Source of the DNA: Warburgia ugandensis
Lineage: Eukaryota; Streptophyta; Magnoliopsida; Canellales; Canellaceae
DNA: 64,000 bases
Direction: 5' to 3'
Assembly: GCA_035236585.1 (NCBI GenBank)
Contig: CP141132.1
Location: 50,967,880-51,031,879 of the forward strand
Numbering within the stretch: the stretch's first letter is position 1; each line of letters starts with the position of its first letter. Both the position numbers and the translations under genes were made by a program. The notes below the pieces were generated by a model, which did not search any database, was not told the origin of the DNA, and saw nothing but the letters and a program-made list of their open reading frames with translations. Shown piece after piece: positions 12,301 to 23,559 of this stretch.

Positions 12301-12802
12301 GTCCCCATAATCACTCTGCTGGTCACACCCTTTGTTTTCATTCCTTCTCCAATCTTTATGCATTGGATGATTATTCTTGATTGGTGGAGGTTGATACTCA
12401 TCATCCATTAGAGGTGGTGGTCCCTCATTTAGGATGATGAAGGGCCTTGATCACTTTTATCACTTCCTTAGGGTGAGTTATCCCTAGATTATTGATCAGT
12501 CATTGATAGTGAATGATCTAGTTGTATGATACTTTAGAACTAAATGCCTAGTCTTTTTGCATATCCAAAAGTGCATGCAACAAAAGGGATTTTTTTTTTT
12601 TTTTAAAAGGAGAAAGCAACCCTAAATGATGCAACTTAAATGTTAATGATGAATAACAATATAGCATACAATTTAAACAACCCCAAGGTTAGCAAGCAGA
12701 CAATTTGATTGTCTTGAATTGTTGTTGGGAGAAGCTTTTAAGTTAGACTAATCTAACACCTCCCTCTCTTTCAAACTTACCCCACAGCTTACCAGTCAGA
12801 TC
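12301..12802 (-). other. Gag start and proximal leader of element D
   Basis: 12301-12430 still reads weakly as the N-terminal part of gag. The part 12560-12800 is noncoding and aligns with 22480-22690 of element B, including the block ending in 'gcttaccagt'. The matching distal half of this leader is at 32175-33090, on the other side of the inserted element C. A poly-T run is at 12591-12604. Confidence 0.5.
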
Positions 12803-13081
12803 CTTGATCTTCAATTTCATCCTAATCAATCTCGATAGTTGGATCTACAACTTACTTCCTACAAAAAGTAAAAATTCCAAATTAAATCCTAGAAAATCTT
12901 GATGAATCACATAGTTACCTTGGATTAGCTTTTGGACTTACAAAATAACAAACTTTTACTTCATTAGGTAAAAAATGCATGTGTTATGAATTTTGGTCTA
13001 GAAGCCCTAATTTAACGCTATAAGTTGTAACACATGGGTACTAATTGGGTGATTTTTATGTAAAATTAAACACTTATCCCA
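12803..13081 (-). repeat. 3' LTR remnant of element C (U3 end only)
   Basis: The 279 bp align with the U3 end of the 5' LTR of C (about 31895-32174), sharing atgcatgtgttatgaatttt and gttgtaacacatgggtacta-like runs. The high end (cttatccca) abuts a C-rich run at 13082-13093, the polypurine tract of the minus strand. About 2.35 kb of LTR has been lost; the low end joins the leader of element D. Confidence 0.6.
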
Positions 13082-13414
13082 ACCCCCCCCCCCAGAATTT
13101 TGCTAGTCCTAAGTTACCCCTACAATAAGCCCTTGAACTCCTAGGTTACCCCTAGTGGACAAGTTATGCCTCATGAGGGTTTGTAGTGTATACACCCACA
13201 AAATTTACTAAGGTTAAGTTCCCTATTTTATCTCAAAGAATCTTTATGTCATTAGCACTCTACTAGTTTTTCACAACTTAATAGAAAGGATTGACAATTT
13301 TACAAATCATACACATATTAAATACATTGTATTCTGATTATTTCTCAGAGTGCATGTGTGTATAGCCATATAAGTCTTAACTTCTAATTGGATGTGTTTA
13401 AATTCCCATTGATT
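13082..13414 (-). other. 3' noncoding part of element C, left piece
   Basis: It starts with the polypurine tract (12 C on the plus strand) and aligns with 1006-1400 of element E. The match continues without loss at 25265, on the other side of element B, so this is a single region split by insertion. No gene is present. Confidence 0.6.
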
Positions 13415-14369
13415 TGTTTTACCGCTAGTGCATGGGCTATTGTAGTGTAGCTTATGCAAGTATAGACCAATCCCACGAAAACTCAACTTAAAAAGTGGGA
13501 GTTTAAATAATATTTAATTGCCAAAAATTAGAAATAAATTTAAAAAATTACTAGAAAAGGAATAAAGGTTCAGATCTATTCAACTTCTAAAAATTACAAA
13601 ATTTCCAATTCAAAAAGAAAGAAAATAAACCAAATAACATGAAAAATCTACTTCCCTAGTTTAATCACTATCAATTTCTTCAAATATGGTCTTCTTGGAG
13701 ATTACAGCCTTGATAAACTTCTTCAGCATATTCTTGATTAAAGATCTGACGGTTGCATTAGTCAGATTCCTCAAAATTGTAAAGATTTGGAGTAAATTGT
13801 GATTTTGGGATTTGGATGATCTAAATCACTTTATGGATTTTAGATTAAAGATCAAAGACCTTAACTAAGTTCAGGGATGTCCTAATAATGAAATATAAAA
13901 GTTAATTAAAATTTAGATAAGAAATTGAGGAGAAATTGAGAGTTCTTAGTTGTTAAGGCTAACTTGTTGATTAGGTTAAGCCTTAATTGATCTAGTTTGG
14001 ATTGGCCATTTCCTAGATAAGCAGAATGAATATAAAATAAAACTAGAATAGAATAGGGGCATAGAAGGAATTAAAAAGAGGACAGAAATGGAATTGAAAT
14101 AAAGGAAAAAGGGTAGAATTGGAATTAACAAAAAATAAGATTTAAAACAAAAAAGGAAACAAGGAAGAAGGAAAACCTGATGGAGGAGGAGGAGAGGGAC
14201 CTAGAGGAGAAGATGGAAAAGTGGGTCAACCGGTGGGGTGAGGGAGAATGTCAGTGATGTTCAGGCAATGCAATTCAATCAATGATGATTGTATGGTGAG
14301 AAGAAACGGACGCCAATGTTGCTAGTGTGAGGAGAAATCTATAAATGGAGATGCCGGCTGGCTCAAAAG

Positions 14370-14503
<134 letters not shown>

Positions 14504-14836
14504 AGAAAGAGAAAGAGATGTGGGACAAAGGTACTGGTGTCGTTGTTTCCAGTGGAGTAGAGAAATAGAGATAGTGGAGTAGTGGGAGATGCTAGTGGAG
14601 TTGATGGGAGAGGTGCTAGGGGACTTGGGGTTGAGACCAGTGATGAATGCCGGTGATTGGACTTCACTAGCTTTAGGAAAAGAAAGAGAACAAGATAGAG
14701 AACGGAGAGAGGGAGACGGGTATGAGAATAAGAACAAGAGAAAGAGATGACCGAGAGAGAGCACAGAGAAGGACAAAGAGATAGAGAATGTGAGAAGTGG
14801 GGTTTGACAGTGAGAAACAGCTATAAAAATAGAGAT

Positions 14837-15013
<177 letters not shown>

Positions 15014-15564
15014 AGGAGAGAAGTGAGAGAAGGGGTCTGCCACTAATCCAACCAAGAGAGGGGTTTGAAGAAGAAAGAGAGGGTCTGTTGAAGAGATGGC
15101 TGCCCCTTTTCTCTTACAAATTTTTTTTCCTTCTAATTTGGTTCCCCCCTTTACTTTGGAAACTTCTCCACAAGTGCAACTTTCCTTCTTCTTTCTTTTG
15201 TTGTAGCTTTCCATTTTCCATCTTAGCATGCTTTCCTTTGTGGTTTAATTCCTAATTAGGAAACCATCTCAGCTTTCTTTATTGCCCTTTAAGATAATCT
15301 TCATTGTTAACTTTTGATCTTGAGCCATCCAAGCTTCTTCTGGTTAATCTGCAAAATAAGAGACCAAATTAGAGTAATTTAAGCCTTCCATTAAGCATTT
15401 GATAAGCTCTGATGATCATATGCCCATTAATTTTGCCAAATTAATGATTAGATGGTCAATTGGAGGTAAATTCAAAATCAAGCTAAATTTTACAAATTTG
15501 AGAAGTTAGATGATCTAATTGAACACTAAATTAGGGTATTTGGACTAAAATTTAATAGTTACCA

Positions 15565-17090
15565 CACCCCCAACCAGCATTTTGCTAGTCCCAAGCAAAA
15601 CATGTGAAAAGCAAAATTTTCAAATTTCAAAAATTATTTTTAAGTCAACACCTCTTTTTTCTTAGAAAATTATCTTCAATAAATCATCAACTTTAGCATA
15701 CTAATAAAAATGATTGAAGAATTCAAAACCCTACCCATATGCTAAGAACATTTCAATTAAGCTCAGATCTCAAAGTAAGTGTGTGAGTGTATAGTTTACA
15801 TAGAAAAACCTTTATCTCTAAGTAGACTTCTAACTTTTGAACTCCATCTGAAATATGTTTTGACCTTAATCCTCACTAATGGATATAGGCTCAGAAATAA
15901 TCTCTCAAATGGAGGGTTCAAATCATATCTCTCTTTTAAATATGTGAGACGAGTCAATAAAAACAAATTTATCTCACATATACTCATGAAGAATGGGAGT
16001 TAATAAGGAATTTAATTGTTTTAATCCCTTTAGAATGAATGTCATTACCTCTTGAACATTTGGAAATACTACTCTTTAAATCTTATCCATTCATTTCTTC
16101 ATCAAGACTATATTCGACAGGATACCAAAGAAAGGGTATAAGGGTGTAAGGGTATTCAAAGTTTCTTCAAAAATAAGCAGAGGTCTTCTACTAAAGTTGA
16201 CAATTCTTTCTTTGCTTTGCATGTACTAAAGTGAATATTTATTTTTGACTTTTTTTATATTCTCCATACTCTTTTTTTTTAACACCTTTTTTCTTTTTTT
16301 TCTTTTCAACCTTTTGAATCACTTTGAAGAATGTTTCTTTTCTAAATATTCACTTTTCTACTTTCATTGCAACTAAAAAGGTATTTCTTCATTCATCTCT
16401 AACTTATCTTTTGAAAAAAAAAAAGGGTTATGGATAATTTATACTGGGTTAATATGGGTAAAGGTGATTATGGTGAGAAAAGAAAAGGCTTATATAAGAG
16501 GCTCAACTTAGCTAACTAGTAGTAATAATCCTTTTGGTTAGGATTTATGTCTCTAGGTTAACAACAATGATGGTCTAAATCATTTTCTAGGTTTCATATA
16601 ATCTATCAGATTTAATGAACTTTTAGAATTTTAAAGGTAGTATTCTAATAATTCAGGTAATTGGCTGAATTTAAGAATTGATGGGATCAATTTTCTTTAA
16701 GTGCGCTGAAGAAAATTAAGAACATTTATAAGCTCTCAAAAAGAATGAATGGCTCTAAATCTCACTTAGGTTAGAGGTCTCTATTGAATTTCTTCAGGAT
16801 CTCTAAGACATAGCTACTTATCAATCTAGACTATCTATATGCAATTATGTGTACAGATGTGATCTAAACCTTTGCTCTCATAGAATACCTTAAAAAATGA
16901 GTAAAATGATGAATTAATCATTTTTAGTTCCATTAATATGTCAAAGTTATTTAGATTATACTTCAAAAAACCCAATTCTCATCATATTATAGGAATTGAC
17001 CGAAAAATTTTCAAAAATTCCCTCTGAGTTTTTTTTTTTAAATCAAGGAAATCACTTAGAAACCTTAAAAATATATATATTTTGCTAGAA
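15565..17090 (-). other. Polypurine tract and 3' noncoding part of element B
   Basis: The minus strand has a G-rich tract (plus strand cacccccaac) next to the LTR, followed by the conserved 'tttgctagtcc' run. The rest is AT-rich, without a gene, and ends near 17120 in 'aaacattgtcctt', the same landmark that marks the end of pol in element E and the end of the unknown frame in element C. Here it comes directly after gag. Confidence 0.6.
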
Positions 17091-17309
17091 TTCTACACTC
17101 CCCAACCTGACAGAAACATTGTCCTTAATGTTTAAAATGTAGGATGATGATAATGCATTGAGAAATGCAAAAAAAAAAAAAAAGAGAGATATAGAAAAAA
17201 AAAATTCTAAAAAAGAAAAGAAAGAAAAAATAAGGTACATAATTATTACAAATGAAAATTTTTCACTGAGTTCAAAACTTCCCTGGGTCCCATATGACAT
17301 GAGCTGGAT

Positions 17310-18890
17310 AGGCCTCTAAAAACGAATGGTGAATGAATTTATATTGCAATTTAAAATTTGTCATTGTATCATACAGCAAGATAAATTTATCTTCAAGCTG
17401 CTTCTCATAATTAAACACAATTGTCAAAGCTTGATGTAGCCTTTTTGGAAATGGAGCAAGGATGTCATATTGCTCAATGGGTGTGACATTTTCCTAATCA
17501 ACAAATTTATCTCTTTTTCTAATAGGTTTTGAAACTATCTCAGCCTTTTTAGGATTAGATTTTCCAATTATGTTACCACTATGAATAATGATAGTTGCCT
17601 TTGTTTGTTCCATGTTTGTAACTAAAGAATTATTCTCACCTACCACATTCATATCATCAGGGTTTTCATTTGATGGAATGGGACATTGCCCTTGATCAAT
17701 GGTTTGTAGTATTTGAGACATCATGTCCTTCAATTCAGTCATGGAATCTATGTTCTCTTTTAATTGGGCTTTAGTTTTAGCAATTTTCTTCTCTTGGTAT
17801 TGCATGACTTAATGGAAATTACCCTCCACTTTCCTCTTATGTGGAGGAAGGTCAGGTTTAGGAGCAACTGGTCCTTGTTTTTGGTGATAGGTTTGGTGTT
17901 GGGCCTTCTGTGAGACATTAGCATTATATTCATTTTTTATAGTAGAATGATTACTCTAGTTGGAATTATATGTCTTTGAAGATGGGGAAGAATTCTATTC
18001 ATAAGAATGTGTCTATTCGTGAATTTCATCTTGGAATGTAGGAGCGATTGGACATTCTTGAGTAGGGTGTGTATTACTTTCACAAATATCACACACATGC
18101 TTGACTTTCTTAGAGGAAAATCTTCTCATTTCCATGGCCTCAATTGTTCTATCTAGGGATGCTATTTTCATATAATCTTTTTTAGTCGTAGCATATATTT
18201 CTCCCCTAGAGGATATGGTGGTGGACTTAGGCTTGTTTAGGTAAACTACTTTTTTATGAATCAACCCAAGTTTGTGCCCTCTCTACTAGCCATTCCAAAT
18301 ACTCTTATGCCTCTTCAAGTTGTTTGTTTAAGAAATTATCATTGCACATCATTTCAACAAACTGGCACATATAAGATTTAAGTCCTTCATAAAAGAAGCT
18401 CATGATATGCCAAAGTTCATATCCATGATGTGGACAAGTTAACAACAATTTCTTAAATCTTTCCTAGCATTGATAGAAAGTTTCATTATCCATCTGGGTA
18501 AAATTCATTATATTTCTGTGGAGAGCATTTGTCTTGTGTATAGGAAAAAACTAATGCAAGAACTTTCTAGTTATTTCTTCCAACATTCATATAGAACTTG
18601 GTGGCAGTGAATAAAACCACATCTTAGCTTTTTCCTTTAAAGAAAAAATAAAATAAAATAGTTTGAGTCTTACTATGTCTAATTCAATGTTTTGTGTATG
18701 TTGGGTCATGCACAATTTATCGAATTCTTTTAAATGCAGGTAAGGACTCTCACTATCTAACCCATAAAATTTAAGAAGTAATTGAATTACTCTCACCTTT
18801 AATTCAATCATATCAACATTTGGAGGTAAAAGTATGCATAAAAATGTGCTGGTATAATTAGGCTATAAATAGTCTCTTAGTGTCTTCCCA
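17310..18890 (-). pseudogene. Gag of element B with CCHC zinc knuckle
   Basis: In minus-strand order: VIQLLLKFYGLDSESPYLHL (18720-18800) and KEKAKMWFYSLPPSSI, then FYEGLKSYMCQFVEMMCNDN and EYLEWLVERAQTW (18270-18420). Together these form the plant gypsy gag domain. A complete CX2CX4HX4C knuckle, CDICESNTHPTQEC, is at about 18055-18096. After it comes a Met/Gln-rich helix (17700-17805) and a C-terminal piece, DILAPFPKRLHQAL, near 17440-17480. Several stops and frame changes split it into frames 18587-18811, 18013-18264 and 17494-17805. In D and E the same domain is followed by pol; here it runs into noncoding sequence. Confidence 0.8.
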
Positions 18891-19019
18891 CAGGGATTTT
18901 GGTTATGCCAATTATCCTCATGTGTTCTAAGTTAGTCCTTTCTCCTATTTCCATGTGGTTGAGAATGATTCCTCCATTGATGTATCATCATCATCATCAT
19001 CATCAAGACCTTATCCCAA

Positions 19020-20678
19020 TTAGGGGTCGGCCACATGAATCTTATTCCTCCATTCCACTCTATTAAATACCATGGCTTCATTTAGTCCCAAAGTTTTTAG
19101 ATCTTTCCTCACCACTTCTATCCACGTTCTTTTGGGCCTTCCCCTTGCCCTTTTAGAACCTTCAACCTGTATTGCCTCACTCCTTCTAACTGGTGCCGTT
19201 GTTGGCCTCCTTTGAACATGTCCAAACCATCTAAGTCTAATCTCCCTCATCTTGTTACCTATTGGTGCTATCCCTAAATTTCTTCTAATATTTTCATTTC
19301 TAATTCTATCCTTTCTTGTCTTACCACTCATCCATCTCAACATCCTCATTTCTGCAACACTCAGCCTATGGGTATGATGTTCCTTAACTGCCCAACACTC
19401 TGATCCATAGAGCATGGCCGGCCTTATAGCCATCCTATAGAATTTTCCCTTTAGTTTGAGTGGCACCCGCCGATCACATAAAACCCCCGATGCACATCTC
19501 CATTTGTTCCAACCCGCTTGGATTCTCTGGGTAACCTCCCTCTCAATCTCTCCACTCTCATGGATCAATGATCCTAAGTATCGGAAGTGGTCTCTCATGG
19601 GGACCTCTTGGTTATCAATCTTGACTGGTGCTCCACTCCTACTCTCCTTGCTAAAATTACATTCCATATATTCTGTCTTAGTTCGGCTAATTTTAAATCC
19701 TTTCGATTCTAATGCTTCTCTCCATAGCTCTAGCTTTATGTTGACACCCTCCCTTGTCTCATCAAGTAGGACTATATCGTCTGCAAATAGCATGCACCAG
19801 GGAATCTCCTCATGCAGATGTTTTGTTAACTCATCCATAACTAATGTGAAAAGGTATGGACTCAATGCCGATCCTTGGTGCAATCCGACAGTGACAGGAA
19901 AATCACCAGTCACGCCACTAGTGGTCTTAACATTTGTTACTGCTCCCTCATACATATCTTTAATTATGTCTATATACCCCTGAGAAACCCCTTTAACACC
20001 TAACACCCTCCATATTAACTCTCTAGGGACTCTATCATAAGCCTTCTCTAAGTCAATAAAGACCATGTGTAGGTCTTTTCTCCTCTCCCTATATTTCTCT
20101 ACTAATTGTCTTAGTAAGAAAATAGCTTCCATGGTAGACCTCCCAGGCATGAAACCAAACTGATTCTCCGATACACTTGTTTCATGTCGTAGCCTCTTCT
20201 CAATGACTCTTTCAAAAAGTTTCATGGTGTGGCTCATAAGTTTGATCCCTCGATAATTAGTGCAGCTCTGAATGTCTCCTTTATTCTTATAGATTGGTAC
20301 AATAGAGCTTTTCCTCCACTCATCAGGCATTTCCTTCGATTTTATAATCTTGTTAAACAACTTGGTCAACCAAACTACCCCAATATCTCCCATATGCTTC
20401 CAAACCTCTATTGGTATACAATCAGGCCCCATGGCCTTTCCTGATTTCATCTTTCTCAAGGCCTCTTTTACTTCAAGCATTCTAATCCTGCGTTCATATC
20501 TATAATATCCAGTGTTATTTAGATTTATAGTATTTTCAATTCCTATATTCTCAGGGCCATTGTCATTTAACAATTTTTGGAAGTATATTTCCCACCTTTG
20601 TTTGATCTCAGCGTCTTTGACTAATACCCTTTGATCATCGCTTCTAATGCACCTAACATGCTCTAAGTCCTTACTCTT
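19020..20678 (-). pseudogene. LINE reverse transcriptase domain
   Basis: An open stretch of about 550 codons. RT motifs follow in order: ALRKMKSGKAMGPDCIPIEV, NYRGIKLMSHTMKLFERVIE, NQFGFMPGRSTMEAIF, FIDLEKAYDRVPRELIW, GLHQGSALSPYLFTLVMDEL and the catalytic MLFADDIVLLDE (DD near 19776-19781), then the thumb with FRYLGSLI. The C-terminal region has CWAVKEHHTHRLSVAEMRML and ends in KTLGLNEAMVFNRVEWRNKI and HVADP, as in plant RTE elements. It is in the same frame as the linker 20682-21155, from which a single TAG at 20679-20681 separates it. All catalytic residues are present. Confidence 0.9.
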
Positions 20679-20681
20679 CTA

Positions 20682-21185
20682 TTCTCTTACCTTTGCAAGT
20701 TTAAACACATCTTTCTCACCTTCTCTTGTTCCTAGTCTATTATAGAGCTCATCATATGCTTTAAGTTTAGCCTCACTTACTATTCTCTTAGCAACGTTTT
20801 TAGCATTCTTATATTGTTCATAGTTTTCATTATTTCTAATCTTCTGCCATGCTTTAAAATGCATTCGTTTTTCTTTAATAGCTTTTTGCACTGTTTCATT
20901 CCACCACCATGTTTCCTTTGCTAATAGCCTTTTACCTTTAGATACTCCTAAGACATCTTTTGCCACTTTCTTAATGGACTCAGCCATATTAGTCCACATG
21001 GTATTTACTGCTTCATAATTCCAATTTCCTTCTACCATCAACTTATTTTTGAATGAGGTTATTTTCTCTCCTTTTAAGTTCCACCACTTAGTTTTTGGAT
21101 GTGTATTAAGTTCAGTTCTTTTACTCCATCTTTTGATATGAATATCCATAACCATTAACCTATGTTGTGAGGTTAAACTCTCACC
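20682..21185 (-). pseudogene. LINE endonuclease-RT linker
   Basis: A Lys- and Trp-rich linker (TKWWNLKGEKITSFKNKL, then AKETWWWNETVQKAIKEKRM and LYNRLGTREGEKDVFKLAKV) joins the endonuclease to the RT in RTE elements. It is in frame with the RT except for the TAG stop at 20679-20681. It is out of frame with the endonuclease; one missing base near 21184 explains the shift, because the text reads CKVIP on one side and GESLTSQHRLMVMDI on the other. Confidence 0.85.
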
Positions 21186-22144
21186 GGTATCACCTTACAA
21201 TCCTTACATATAGATCGTTCATTATTCCTAAGTAGAAAAAAGTCTATTTGGCTTTTATGAAGTCCACTTTTAAAGGTTATTAAGTGTTCATCCCTCTTCT
21301 TAAAGAGTGTATTTGCAATGGATAGGTTATATGACAAAGCAAAATCGAGAATATTCTCCCCCATCTCGTTTCGTTCACCTATACCATACCCTCCGTGTAT
21401 TCTATCATATCCTTCCTTATCTTTTCCTACATGGCCATTTAAGTCTGCTCCTATAAATATTCCCTCAGTATTGGGAATTTCTTGCATAACTCCCTCCATA
21501 TCTTCCCAAAACTGTCTCTTAATTATATCTTGTAGCCCTACTTGTGGTGCATATGCACTTATAATATTTATAATCTGCTCTCCTAGAATCATTTTTATTA
21601 TTATAATTCTATCACTGATTCTTTTAACGTCCACAACTTTATCCTTTAATTCCTTATCCACTATTATTCCCACGCCATTTCTATTATTTTCCTTTCCTAC
21701 GTACCATAATTTATACCCATCTATTTCTCTAGCTTTGGCCCCTTTCCACTTGGTTTCTTGGATACAAGCGATGTTGACTCTCCTACGTTTTATCGTGTCT
21801 ACTAACTCCAAACTCTTACCTGTCAATGTCCCTATATTCCATGTAGCGATGCGAATCTTATGATTTGGAGATTCCCTATTTACTATCGCCTTTCTCGACC
21901 TCCATGGTATGAACCCATGTCCACTTTTCACTGCACCTGGGTTCTGATGCAGCGCATCGCTTCCGAGGGGACGCTCTAGCAGCCCTTGCCCATTTTTCAC
22001 TACACCCGGGATCCGATGTAGCGCGTCGCTTCTGGGAGAACGCCCTAGCAACCCTTGCCTATTTTTCACCGCATCCGGGATCCGATGCAGCGCGTCGCTT
22101 ATGGGGAATGCCCTAGCTTGAGCGAATTTTAGATTTCGATTCAT
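21186..22144 (-). pseudogene. LINE apurinic-type endonuclease domain
   Basis: The frame 21173-22144 contains IRIATWNIGTLTGKS (first metal-binding Asn region), CIQETKWKG (catalytic Glu), IISAYAPQVG, FIGADLNGHVG (Asp and Asn pair) and KSQIDFFLLR (Asp near the end). These are the APE-type endonuclease motifs of non-LTR elements. Its terminal SxIDFFLLR replaces the usual SDH-like end, as in RTE elements. The N-terminal 73 residues are made mainly of three tandem copies of a 23-residue unit. The true protein continued into the linker; the stop at 21173 is caused by the frameshift. Confidence 0.9.
21922..22128. repeat. Three 69-bp tandem repeats at LINE 5' end
   Basis: Units begin at 21922, 21991 and 22060 with c(a/c)(c/t)tttttcac-type text and share gatccgatg(c/t)agcgcgtcgctt. 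Each unit is 23 codons long, so the repeats are in frame with the endonuclease and encode SDALHRIPxxVKNxQGLL-type units. Confidence 0.9.
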
Positions 22145-22150
22145 GTCATG

Positions 22151-22384
22151 TTGGGGTTGCCATAGTTTTAAAAGCTGAAGATGATTTTCATTAAAATCAT
22201 CTTTAGCTTCACCCTTGCCGGCTGGCTACCTGACGCATCAAATAGAGTTGGAGGATCATCAGCATCAAAGAGAGGATTGCTAGTCCATGAGGAAACATCA
22301 TCATTATCCAAGATGAAAGGTGGTTCATCATCGTTAAAGAGGGGATCATGGGGAATTATCTTCTCTGGTAATGCTGGGGTGTAA
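22151..22384 (-). pseudogene. Acidic open fragment upstream of gag, element B
   Basis: The minus strand is open from about 22384 to 22180 and encodes an acidic, Pro-rich peptide with a repeated motif: DPLFNDDEPP, then NPLFDADDPPTLFDAS. It is separated from the gag of element B only by the LINE, so it is probably the N-terminal part of gag or a short frame before it. The inner end includes an inverted repeat at 22170-22205. I do not recognise the family; the link to gag is inferred from position. Confidence 0.4.
22170..22205. repeat. 16-bp inverted repeat beside LINE 5' end
   Basis: agctgaagatgatttt is followed after a few bases by aaaatcatctttagct, its reverse complement with one mismatch. 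It lies next to the inferred 5' boundary of the LINE. Confidence 0.75.
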
Positions 22385-22399
22385 ATTACTTTTTTGACT

Positions 22400-23559
22400 A
22401 GTGTTCAGATTATTCATTAGGTGCAACTGATCATGTCCTTCTCTCTTTTTTTTTGTTTTTTACTTTTTTGTTCTTTTTCTTTTCGTGGGGGGGGTTGGGA
22501 CAACTAACCTAAATGATTCAACCTAACTTCCTAGAATGATGCATAAATAAAGGGCACAATCAAATAATCATTAAGCTAAGAAATAGCAATATTTTGACTT
22601 TCTTGAATTTGTGTGGGAACAATGCTTTTAGATTAGGCTAATCTACAGCTCCTCCTCTCATTTAGATTTGACTACTGCTTACCAGTTAGGTTCTGTGCTA
22701 AGGTGGTTAATATAATCCTCATGTAAGGAGGCATTTAGACCTCAACAAACATCAATAGAAGGCAAGGGAAAATCATATAGATTTTAAGTATATGATTTTC
22801 CGTCACCCACTATAACCACAGTGCTCAAAAGCCACTGAAGTGACAATAGATAACATCCTATGAAGAAGGTCCTATGAGCATGTGATGGCCCTATATGTCT
22901 CTTCTAATTGATTTTAAATTAATTTGAAAGGTAGGGTTGCACACTTGTGGTAATTACCCTAGATGGGCCAAGAAGTAGTGATAAAATTCACTCTTGATCT
23001 TGTGGGGTCGGGTCCGCTTACTAATTAATTTTCACACTCCATGGCTATTTGATTAACATATAAATCACCTTAAAGCATTAAACGTTCCCTAAGAATGCAA
23101 TTAAAAATAATAAACTAATGTAAAACCCTAAAAATATAACAATTATAAAAAATGCTTTCTATATGCTATTACATTACCAAACAATGCAAAATTATTCTAA
23201 ATGCAAACCCTAATATAAAAAATAAAAGGAGTGAGGGAAACTTACAGTGGGGTTTGTGATAAAGATCAAGTGTGGGCCACCTTATCCCACATTTGCCCTA
23301 TAATATACAACCTTTTTAAAATTAAAAGGAAAATTGCAAATTACAAAGATCCCCACTACAAGATTCACTCAAAAGAAAAGAAAAGTCTAATTTTAGGAAA
23401 GTAGGGAAATTTCTATTTTGATGCAGATCCACTTGCCAATATCCTCTACCTTTTAATTTCCTGAAAAATAGAAATAGAAATAAGCACCAAATTCAAGAAA
23501 CGGAGTGATTATACACTAAAACAATTTTTGAAAAATGCACCTAAAAAATTGCAAGGGTG
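22400..23559 (-). other. Leader of element B (no primer site)
   Basis: This noncoding stretch aligns with 28480-29514 (C leader) and 32190-33090 (D leader), with landmarks 'gactactgcttaccagtta' near 22669 and 'tcttgtggggtcgg' near 22998. In C and D the leader ends in an 18-bp primer binding site next to the LTR. Here the leader passes at about 23,550 straight into LTR sequence, and both the primer site and the last part of U5 are absent. Confidence 0.55.

Larger units (their letters stand above)
18985..22150 (-). mobile_element. RTE-type LINE (non-LTR retrotransposon)
   Basis: A single endonuclease-RT coding region on the minus strand ends with almost no 3' untranslated sequence and a (TGATGA)-type tail, seen as (TCA)7 at 18985-19005. 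This architecture is characteristic of the RTE clade. The 3' coding end, HVADP plus TAA at 19020-19022, is followed by ttgggataaggtcttgatga. It sits inside gag of element B. The 5' boundary is put near 22150 because the open frame begins there and gag-like sequence resumes by about 22180; I found no clear target duplication. The element is only lightly damaged, with one stop and one frameshift seen. Confidence 0.85.

Noticed and set aside
19456..21863. Plus-strand open frames opposite the LINE
   Set aside because: Antisense shadows of the endonuclease and RT coding sequence.
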